From assembly GCA_026874595.1 (NCBI GenBank), contig CM049306.1, positions 91,894,642 to 91,958,641 on the forward strand: DNA of 64,000 nt, given 5' to 3'. The position numbers and the translations under genes were made by a program. Positions 35,401 to 47,400 of the stretch are shown here, piece after piece. Below the pieces are notes generated by a model, which was not told the DNA's origin, searched no databases, and worked only from the letters and a program-made list of their open reading frames with translations. Source of the stretch: Sipunculus nudus. Its lineage: Eukaryota > Annelida > Sipuncula > Golfingiida > Sipunculidae. The stretch's first letter is position 1, and the number at the start of each line of letters is the position of its first letter.

Positions 35401-38400
35401 TCCCAGGACATTCAGTTACAGGTTTCTAGGTCCAATGATTTCAAAACGTGCCTTGTTAATGGACAGCCAGACAGAGGGACGGCAACTAAGACAGACGACA
35501 GACAAAGGACAATCACTATAGCTCAGATGACTTATAGTCAGCTGAGCTAACAAAGCTGTTTCATTAATGGTTTCTGAATCATATACAATATCTCTCAAAG
35601 TGCCCATAAAGTTTGGAGAAAGCACAACTCACCTCCTTTCGAGCCAGCTTTGCAGCAAGAGTAAGGGGTGTCAAGCCCTGTCTGTTCTGAATGTGTAGCT
35701 TTGCTCCAAGGTCAACCAGGAGGTCAAACATTTCCTGTAAGATATATAATCAGCTTACTTAACTAAATAATTATTAGTATCACATGAAATAATAAAAAGG
35801 GCTACAACCTATGTTTAACTATGACTCTCCTATCAATCAATTTATTCAGAGAAGAAACAGAACAGATGACAAATTGTTAAATCATCATACAATTATGACT
35901 GACCATATGTAAATACCAGCAAACCTGTCTGAAAGATGACCCACCTAAAAAGAACATCTCTGATATCATAAACATTTTATCATGACCCCACGGAAATTAT
36001 AATCATTTAGTCACCAGTATATAACAGGACATACACACACACAATCCTATAAGATCTGTTAAATAGGGTTCATTTTTTAGTATATTGTTCATATTATTCT
36101 TCATTTACTTAACAGAATTGTGCTCATGCTGAGAGAACATGGTATGGAGAGTATACAAGTAGACAGAAATTACAGCTTAAAGTAGTTTGAAAATTATGGT
36201 TAAACCAAGATATATTATGTTATTTTGTATTATATTTTTAGTAATTAAGTGAAGATGGTTAAATCACAGATTGTAGATTAATAGGGTTCTTGCCTCACAC
36301 ATACACAGTTTCCAAATGATAAAGCAAATACTTGTAGTACAAGTGATTATTTAAATACAAAGAGTATTCTACCATAACTGTGCCAGTCCTACTGATAAAT
36401 CACACTATACATACATACTATACATACATAAAAACACCAAACTACATACTCTGTTCCTATAGAGTACCCTAAGTCATACTAGTATTTTTTGCATAAGTCA
36501 AGGTCAGAGTCACTCTGGTAATTATTATGAACATAATATAATATTGGAATAATATCATACATTTGCTTTCCAGAACAAGTAATTTGTTTATTATATCCAG
36601 ATATGTGGTAAAAATTCTCTGTCATGCTTTCACATGCAAAATTTGGGATTTTAATGGCTGGCTACTGCCTCTTAGTAGAAGTTCATGCATTTACCATAGA
36701 AGGTTATGCAAAATATAAAAATCTGCACAATAAAATAATACATGTACACATTTGTAAAAAATATCCTATGAACTAAAAAAAGACACAAAACCATCATACT
36801 AAACTGGTCAAGGTGAACTAATGCAAATATTGTTCACATACCATCAGGAAAGGGTTAATCCACATAACACCAACTAGACCTAAAACAACAGATATGACAT
36901 GTACAGAAACAAATGGATGTAATCAGACTGATTGAAACATTGAGTAGTCCCACCTGACTCCTGAAGTGATCATTGGATGAAACAAGTTAAATGGAAGCAG
37001 CCTAAGCTCAATTACATAACAACATGCACAAACTCAAACATATGACATATAGCAGATAGAGAAGATAAAAGATCATAAATAAAAATAATTAAAAGAGAAA
37101 TTATAATGGAAAATAACATTCAAAAATAAGTTTTGCTAATTATTAGCTGTTGATCTTTTTTTCAATATCTGGGTCATGGGCAACAATATTAAAAGCAGAA
37201 AACCCTAAGATAATGGTGATATTGATGTTTCTATACAGTTATGGATCCTTCAGTTTAACATTTGTTTATGATATGTTTTAAATAATACATAAAAACACTC
37301 AGTTTTGTACAATCAGTTAGCACTTCATTATCATATACCAGTAAACTGATCTGAGCCAAAATGAATGGTTGTAAACCCAAATCAATAATTAATAATGTTA
37401 TTTTCTCTGATTACATTATTTTATTTTGTCAGCTCCTTAAATTGGCCAGTCCTCTTAAATACTGTACTGATCAGTTTTTACCTCTGCAAAAAATGTTGTC
37501 AAAGGTTATGCGTTCACCCCTGTATGTCTGTTTGTTTGTTTGCCTGTTTGTTTGCACAATAATTCAGAAACTTTTGGATACTTGGGATTTCATTAAATCC
37601 TGACAAGACAAGCTCTACGCTATACCCATATCCACACAAATAAAACATGAACACCCAGCCTGCACACATCTATTAAAATTAAACCATGATAAGGCATATG
37701 ATGTAAGTCCAAACCTCTGGATGACTGTACTGTAATGGTAGAATATGAGTGATATAGAAGACAATGTCCCACATGCCATGCAGTTTTCTCTGACCATTTG
37801 CCATGCTCCAAGTCTATGCTTGTTCTGTTCATTACATTCACAACATAACTCATGGAATCTCATTCCTTAGAATGCAGTTTTCTTGTTTGCTTTATATGGT
37901 CTATCAGTACAGGATTCATAGAATTCCACATGATTAAGAGTTCAGAACTAATTCATAATTTCCTGATAACATGTTGACAAACTTGATGGTATCATGAGAT
38001 ATCTTTGCAAAGCTAAGATTCCTTGTGTACATGCAGAATGCAGAATACGGCATGCAGAATGTGTGTTGAGAGATTTCATATATGTTTTGACACAGAACAT
38101 GCATGTTTTCAATGTATTGCTCCTGGATACCTTGTGGAACTGGTAAAAATTTCTACATGTAGTGATTCATTTTGCAGGAAACGATTTCCGCATGTCTGAT
38201 CTGGGTATAAGGGATCTCAACTTTTGTATTTATTCAATACTGATTTTATCCACATTCCGCATTCTGTATTCTGTACTTAGAAATCTTAGCTTTACACTGT
38301 CCCTGCCATAATGAATGGACTTATTCATGTTCATTAACCCTTTTATCTTTTAATTTCTGTATGCTGTATACTATTATATACTTCACTATGCAAGTCATTG

Positions 38401-41400
38401 GGGGACTGTCTCTATAGTTTCTCTTCTTCAAATTATTTCTAAATTTAGGAGGAAATCTAAAGAAAAGTTACTGTAGATAAAATTGTCAGATAACAATTTT
38501 TCCAAGACTTCAGGCACATTTCCTAAAATTTCATTATTTTTAAATACTTTGATTCAAAAATATTTTAGGGTATACAAAAATTGAGCAATTTTATTTTGAA
38601 GATAAACACAGGATTTAAAAGGTAAATGTTTTCCTGTGTATTATCCATCTTTAAAGGGGCCTAATCATCTATAAAGCATGTAGAATTGACACAAAAAATA
38701 GCTCCTCCCCCTTAAATAAATCTGTACCTGCCAAAATATTGCCTTGAGACTGTTTGCGGAGTCCTGTAAATGAGTGTTAAAAACAGTGGACCAGGCATGA
38801 TCACAGGTATCAACATAAACACAGCACGCTGTGCCCTGACTGTCCTGGCCCAAAAAAAGTAATCCATGTTCCCACTGGCTGAAACACCTCATGTTGCAGA
38901 CAATCACACTCGGACCTCCAGTCATGCAGCCTTGTTATGGTTACCATACATATGTGGACTGTGTAAACCAACACGCAGAGCCATTACAAGGTGTTAACAG
39001 CATTTTGGAGGTACTAAGACTGTGTGATGGGATGGTTTTGCTGGGAACTTTTTGTATGTAGCAAAATGGAACTGATAGTGTGAAAAAACAGGCATAATAT
39101 TGCTCCTGATTATGTCCCTTTAAATATCACTTCACAAATGTAAATCTATTAGCATGGCAAATGGTAAGAGATAAAGCAAATATAAATCATTAGTAGTCAG
39201 CTTGTTAATTAAGAGGTACCAGTAGTCATAAGCTGAGTTACAGGAGTTGATTACATATTTAGTATATACATCCATTATTGTAGTTGACATGGCAACAATA
39301 ATATAGAATATACATACAATAATGACCCACGGACTGACAACATGTGATCAGTTACACAGGATTTATCATAGGTTTATTTATACATAATTATAGATTCATA
39401 TATTCCAAATTAATTATAATACAATTTGAAACACAGAACACTATTCATCACATGAAATGATTTTACTCATTTCTTAAAATTTTCATCATACTGATCAAAG
39501 GACAGCTGAAGGAAATAATGAATCAATCTACTTAAATTATTGCCATAATTGTCTGATTAAATAGATCAACAAACCTTTCCAGTTGCAGCACTGTCCCTCA
39601 GCTTTTACACATAGTGCAAGGCAGCAATTAAGCAAATCAATGACAAAAATCATTGGGGGAATATAATTTTTGTACACCATGCATGTACATTCATAGACAA
39701 AATTACCCAGGCAGGCCAGTAAGGTGTTATTGATATTGAAAAACTGCATTCCATCATACCCATCTTTTAATTTATCCTGTCCCATGCAGGGAAAAATATT
39801 TTTTCTGTTATTTATACACAAGACATTGACAGAAAAAGCAAATCCCTAGTTGCTGTTCCACAAATCACTAAATAGCACATAGAAATATTGATTTGTGAAA
39901 TCATTGTGTCAAAATCTAAAAGTTTCATTAAATATCACAATTAAAAAATCATAATCAATCTTATAACAACTGAATCTCTGATCTTGTCAGTACTAGTACA
40001 GATTTTACTGTGTCTTTTGAATCAAAATCAAACAACACCACACCAATTGGAATACACATCAATCCATACTGCATGATTATAACTATATGCTGTTTTTTAC
40101 AGTCAATTAAAGCTTTCCTTCATATCAAACTAACATGAAGAAACTGTCATGAATATGATGCAAAATCATGTCTAAGATGTGATCTGTGTAAAAACTATAG
40201 AATAAAAAGACACATCTTCATATTAATCACCATGCTGAAATAATGACCTGCCACAAACTTACCTTTTTGTCATGAATAACCAACAGGTGCAGCACTGTAT
40301 TGCCATTAACATCTTGCTTGTTGGGGTCGGCTCCCTTGGCGACCAGAAGACGGATACACTCTTCTTGACCCAGGCAAGCAGCAAACCCTAGTGGATACTC
40401 TCCCCAGTAGGTGTAGCTGCAAGTCACAACAGCAGGCACAAATTATAGATGTGTAAATTAAGAGTGTAATGTAATCAAGAAGAATAAAGTATTATAAATG
40501 TCACAGATTATAAGCATTATGATAAATCCATTAAAAATGGAAGGGTAACAAAATGTTAATGTGCTCAGCCGGTATGTACTATAAAAAAAAATGTGCTGAC
40601 CCCTATTGAGTGTTAGTTGTACTATTTTGAACTGCTCATGTGAGATTTCACTGACTGCTTTTTTTATGAATGCATTATTATACTTATTTTAGGGTGTTTT
40701 CATGTGATTGCTGCAACAGTACTGTCCATTAGAAAAAAAAACACATGTGAATCATAAAACATTATGCATATTACACAACTCATTTTACAAAATTTCTACT
40801 CCTTTCATATATATTACATGTACACCAATACAAGTACTACAAAGACAGTGATATTATACTGAAAACCCACTGTAAGATCTGTTAAAACATTTCTTGGAAT
40901 CTTGGAACAAGGCCTTCATTTGGAGTAGCATGAAAATTAAACTGACGTTTTACACATTTTGAATAAACTCTGACCCGTCATAGTTGGTTTTGGGCGACAC
41001 GTCCACCCAATCATGTTCCAAACTGTCTGTACGTGAGGCTTTTTGGTCGTCCGGACAGAAGAAGTTCCCACAGCATCGCTGGTGATAGTCTGCTCCAAGG
41101 TCAAGGTAAAATTTCACCATAGCTGGGTCCTCATTAACGATGGCCATGTGGAGAACATTCTCACCTTAAACAAGAAGTAAATGGCATTTTATATCAATGA
41201 TAAAATACATATGGGCTAGATTTTCTTAAGTGTCCACTTTTCGGTAGGAAAATATTGAAGAAAATAAGTTCCTAATATCAGGATATTAACCATAGGCCTT
41301 GACAGTACATGTCTTGCCAAATATGTATACCAAAGTACAGCATCCGGACTAGACCCCTTAATACTTTGCCACGTGAGCAAAATAAGACCTCTATCTAGAG

Positions 41401-44400
41401 TGTGATCTCCTTTACCTTTTTGTTCTGTTTCAGATGCATGCTATACAAATAAAACCATTCAAAGATACTGGAATACCTGTGACGCTATACGATGGATAAT
41501 GCATCACAGAATAAAACATATGCAAATTTTGTTTGTATATCTGTAACCCTGTTTCGGGAGAGAGCATGGAAATAGAGGGCTTTTACCAGAATAAAACGTA
41601 TTTTAATGGCATTTATATAACATATAGTTTCCTTTTGTATGGACAACTGTCAATTGATACCCTAGTTTATCCTTGCCTATCTTCAGTAAAAGAACATCAC
41701 CATTTACCTAAATCAATTAACAACATACAGGCCAAAAGGCAGGTAAATATTTCATGTGCAGCATTAAACATTGGGTAGAAATGTAAAGGAGAACACGAGG
41801 AGAGGAGATACATTTAAGTATTTGAAATATTAATAAATGCTACAAACAACAACTGGAAAATGTTTTATTATAAAAAGACAATCTGCAGGCATCTTAATTA
41901 ATGTGCAGTTCACGAAATATTTGCAAATAAGTGTTAATCTGTAAGTCAACTCGTCCTTTAGAAAAATATCCATGATAATTCTGAGCAAAGGTTATTCATC
42001 CAGAGCTTTATATTGGCCTGAATGACTACAAACAGATTAAGAAAAACAATATATGATGTAACTTTCTATGTGACTGCTAATCATTATATGATCAATGAAA
42101 ATGAGTGTGTCAGTGAGTCAAGTAATCAGATATATGATATGTAAAGGAGAACACCAAAATAATAGCGAGTATAATATTACATGTAATCAGATGATAAAGT
42201 ATTAACGCGAAATAAATCCATTACAGAAATGATTACCAGTGATAGAAATGCCTGATGCATTTTGCTTGGTTGACAAAATCAACTGCCAGAAGGTGTTAAG
42301 AACTATCAATCGTCCTTCATGATTTCAAGATCTGAAATATACTTATATACCTATGAATGATGAAATTGTTCATCTAAAATGAGCACTTGTTACAATTTTT
42401 GAAACAATAAAATGACATCAACAGTTCCAAAAGACTAGATCTTTATACAGGCATGTCGAACTGAGTCTGAATGCCAAGAAAATGATACACATATTGTATG
42501 TAAAGGAGATCACATGCAAAGAAAGTGGGTTACACAGAAATCTGAACCATCTTAGACAATACCTTCTGTCATTATTTATGTGTATCGGAACATGTGCCAA
42601 ACATCATTCTACCCATCTTATATAGACAATTATAACATGAATCCTTTCTTAAGTGCAATATGCAGTATATTCAACTGGAATTCTTAGAATTGGGTCCTGC
42701 TGTACTTATGCAAAATTATGTAAGAGTGTCAATCTTGTCAAACTCTACTTGTTCTTAGAACATGTGAATTACAATTAGGAAACTTATATATAAAAGTGAA
42801 CATTTAAATCGGGTACAGCCACTCGCAGTCTGGGTATTACCCCAGTTTTAATCCAGTAGGGAGATCAGCACTGAACACTCTCTTAGAATAAGGAACAGGT
42901 GCATTAATAGTGCACACAATGTCATCTTTTGGAACTGGAATTTCATCTTTCCGATTCGGCCACTTGAACCTATGCAGTTTAACACTTGTGCACTGCATAA
43001 AGTTAATTGTCAGGCTGTCTGGGTCTGGTACAGATGTTATCTCCCCAATGTAATGCGATTCATCATATGTGGCAACAACAAAAGTTCCAATAGGAATAGG
43101 ATTTGGATCTTCAGACTTTGCAGCAGGACAATCAAGAGATGAAGCTTCACTGCCTGCAGACTTACCAGGAAGAGCCGGGGATGTTTTTGTGAGCTGTTGG
43201 TCACCGATGTTTTGCCCGTCTGCTGTGGGCTGGTCATATATTCTGAAGTTACATTCTGGAAACTTATGCACTACCCAACCCGGACATGAAGGCTGTTGTG
43301 CGAGTCCAGAAGGCTTATAGCATCCAGAACAAAAGCAGGACACATGGCGTAATGCAACTGAACTTGTTCCTTGTATTGGTATACAGGCATGGAACTGCAT
43401 TGTGCCACAAACAGTTTCTCTTGACAGTTCATCTAACTCCTTGCGAGACTTCAAAATCTCCTTTGCTGTGTACAACCTGTATTTCGGAGCCATTTTCTCA
43501 CCATTTCCCCACTTGACAAAGTCCTCGGCACTTTGTATTCGTATGCCCCTCTTGACTGCTATAGAAGCCATTCTCTTGCTGCTTCCACCTACCCCATCAC
43601 ATGCTCCCTTCCCGTGCCCGGCTTCCATGTATGTCCATGTAGCTTGTTTACTCCATAGTTTCTCATGGTGACTCATGATCTGAAACATTGTTTTGTTTCG
43701 ATATTGGCTGGTTGGGGAATCACTGGTGTAATGCACTGTATTGACAAATGGCAAGTCTGCATTTAAGTCATCAATAAGTTTTTTCATGATTGTAAAGATT
43801 GCAGCGACCTTATGATCTGTGCTATCAGAACAGAATATGTAAGACTTGACCTTCAGTGATCCGTTAGTGTCATCCTTGTAGTAAATGACAACTGGGTGAA
43901 GACTAATAGTTGGTTTGTTATAATAGCTACTTTGCACCTCTTCCAGGTAGTCGCAAACAAAGTTTTCTGCAAAGTCCATCACGGCAACGGCATGCCCAAG
44001 ATACAGGTTTTCTTTTAGGCTTCTTACTTCTGAGTACTGAGTCTTAGCTCTACTTGTGTGCTCTCTAAAAGCTGACATCTCTTTATAAAAGTCGCTGACG
44101 AAATCATTTCTTGTTTTTGAGACACGGACCAATGCAGTTCTTTTGTACTTCTGGTTCTCTTCTGACTGATAAGTCACCTGCTGCCATTCCTCAAAAGTAA
44201 TGTTTGGTGGCAGCTTTTTCACATCAATGTCTTTCAGCTGCTTTTCACAAACAAACTGCTCAGCACTTGAGTTAATTGAAGGTATATGACGTTTCAGTGC
44301 ACGGAGTTTAAGCTCAAAATTTTGATGTTGCTGACACAAGCAAATTTCTCTCTTTTTAAATGATACATGTCTGAGGTGCGTTGTGAGTCGAACAACTGTC

Positions 44401-47400
44401 TGAAAAAATGAGAGACTAACATATGGATTGCCTTCATCCAAGTACTTGTCCCGCAGGTTGTAAACAAAATCATTCAGAACTCTCAGCTGATGGCTTCCTG
44501 TCCCATCTTTCCTTCCTGGTAGCACACTTGAAATATCATCTCTTTCCAAGAATTTCACGACGGATTTCCTTTTCTGCTGATTTGCTTCTTCCTGTCTCTT
44601 CTTCTTCACTTTCTGTAACCTCTTCGTTTTACTACAGCGTAATTTCTTTACATTCATCTTAAGGATTTGGCTTATTCTGCATACTGATCTTGTCTTCTTC
44701 GCATAATTGCCAGAAACTGCATTGGATATAGACACATCTGTATCAGTTTGTTCCGTCACCTGTAGCTCTTTTGCAATGGTATGCAAAGCTACTAGTTCCT
44801 TGTGTAGAGAGGGTACATTTTCTGGTTGAATTCCAGCATCCTGAAGAATACTTGCTGCTCTCTTTTTTGGTGTGCAGAATGATTGTGGGGTGTCTGGCTG
44901 AAGACCATGAGTGATGATTTTACCTTTCAACCTCTGATTCTGTTTTTGTGTTGTTTTTAATTTCTTTTTCAAGTGTGTCATTTCTGATTCTAGTTTTTTA
45001 TTTGCTCTTCTTAGTTTTGATGTAGCATGACTGATTCGTCTTCTGGATTTAGATTTATGTGACACTGGACCACTGCAAACGGTATTCACAGTAAATGGCA
45101 GCTTTACCACCAGATGCGATGATGATCTGTTCCAGGGTCCATCATGGACACTCGTTGATCTTGTGGCCCGCTTTGGTGTAGTAGGACATCCTATTTCTGA
45201 GTTGTTGTGATTTTTTTTATCTCGAGCCCTTTTTCGAGATTTCTGCATAGCCAATTTTACCTTAACCCTCCTTTTCTCAGCATTTCCTTTCTCAAGCGCT
45301 TCTGTTGGAATGTATGCAACTCTCTTTCTCTTTGCTTCTTTTTCAAGAAAAACTCTCCCTTCTCTTTCTTTCTTCCTGTGATAGTATCTCAGCTGTCTGC
45401 TTTGTTTGTCCATCTTACAGACTATCCTAAAACATATAATGACAATGGATACCATTACTATTATATCATACTATAGTTTGTATAATAATATTAGTAAAAT
45501 TATGATGTACAAATTAATTAATCAAGAATCATCAATATATCTAAACACACACACTGTGCCCCCCCCCCCCCCTCCGTAAGGCGTGAGTAGTGAGTACCTT
45601 TGGTCAGGTTTTATTCATCAGAAATAAACTATCAGTATTGTTGTTAATAAACATGTCCAGTTATAACAGTCAGACCTGGAATATTAGAAATTAATAAAAT
45701 GTGTACACTTGTGTCTGTGTATGTGTGTGTGTGTGTGGGGGGGGGGGGGGTGTTAACTTCCTAATATAATCTTAAACAAGGAAGCACATTTTTTTTGCTG
45801 TCATATGTGGTTATAGAAAATATTCTTTCAAGTTTATTATTCATAGTATATAAAAAGTGTAAAAAGTGTGTATGAGGGGGGGGGGGCAATTGTAATTATG
45901 AGCCAAAAAAAAAACTATATATACCAAAAATCTCTTGTTTGATCTCTGTATTGTTTATATACCAGTATCATGAGTCAAATTGATATAATAAGGTCAACGA
46001 GTGTGTGTTTGGGGGGGGGGGGGGTTGTTCCTGATGAAATATAATGTAATTGAAAGGGGTGAGGGGGTGAACAGGGGGCATGCATTAAGCATGTGTCATG
46101 GCTGAGGCATGCACCCAGGCATAATCTCCTATCATTTTTTTATGCTTACACACTTAGGACAGTAAGTAAGGCAAGAGATGACAATAAATTTGGTATTCTA
46201 CCCAAACAATGGAAATATTTAACAAGATCACACCATAATTTAGTTTAGAAGGTAAGGAGGATTACTTACAAATCTTATCTGAAACATGCTTACACGTCTC
46301 AGTAAAAAAAAAACAGCCTAAACTGTGGGAGCTAAAGCAGTTATCTCCTTTACACATTATGTGAACTCCTTTACACCTTTTTCAATCACATTTCTGGAAC
46401 GACCTTAAGCGTATTTTCTCTTATTTTCGCTCGAATAAATGTATCAATGATGTAAACAAGATACTTAATCAAGTAAAAGCGCCAATTCCTTGCTCTGCGC
46501 TACTAATTTCTGGCTTTGAAACATTGAAATTAATTATCTCACTGATAATATTACCCGTTTATCGTTGAAAACATACCTATAGGGACGCTGGACTCACGTT
46601 CTTGCCGCCATCTTCGTAACACAGGGTCGGGCTGACGTCACAAATTCAACTCACTGGTCTATATGCTGGCGCCACCTGTCTACCTTTTCAGACATGAAAG
46701 GCTTGGTAAAGGAGAACACGTAAAGGAGTTCACTCTCTTCACCTAGTTCCACTTGATACGAACCGCGGTGCGTCGCATTTACCAATTCATTTAATACATT
46801 GGGAGCGTGAGTAGGCCGGCAATATAGTAGCATGTGTTAAATGTCCGCAACTGCTAAGGTACCGTGTCAACAGGGCGTAAAGGAGGTCACTTCCTTAACG
46901 CATCTCTCTCTCTGTCAGGCATTGATCTGTCACATGCGTAAAAGTAGCAGAAGTACTTAAAATTTATTATCATGAACGCAGACCGTATGACGCGCGAATT
47001 ATTTAAATATGTTACTGAATACATTAAGTGATATTTTGTCATATTTTATGGGTATTATTATGTTTTGTAAAGGAGAACACATGGCTCTGGCGACATTTAG
47101 TTTTGGAAGTTTTCTCCTGATTAAAACATACGCGGCCTGTATCTTGACATTACTTTTTAAGTCAAAACTCGCGTGTCTCCTAACCGAGGATTCTAAATTT
47201 TTCACCTTTTCCTTTTATTGTTTTGGTAATGTTTTGAAAATTAAGGAGTGCTTTGGCGACATGGAATTTCTTTAAAAAATGGCCGACCTCTTAACTATTA
47301 CAGTTAACCACACGGGAAGTAAAAGATATTACCTGGTCATGTCATATATGTATAGCAAGCTTAGAAAACGATCTATCAATTGGTACAGGAACTTAAGTGA

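Noticed and set aside
45414-45455. Upstream ATG adding [14 protein letters not shown] to the transposase
   Set aside because: The hydrophobic extension lies mostly before a good splice acceptor (TTTTAG at 45432-45427) and is unlike the basic start that follows, so ATG 45411-45413 is preferred.
43069-45476. Plus-strand open frames of 76-89 codons
   Set aside because: Antisense shadows of the long transposase frame; no independent evidence.
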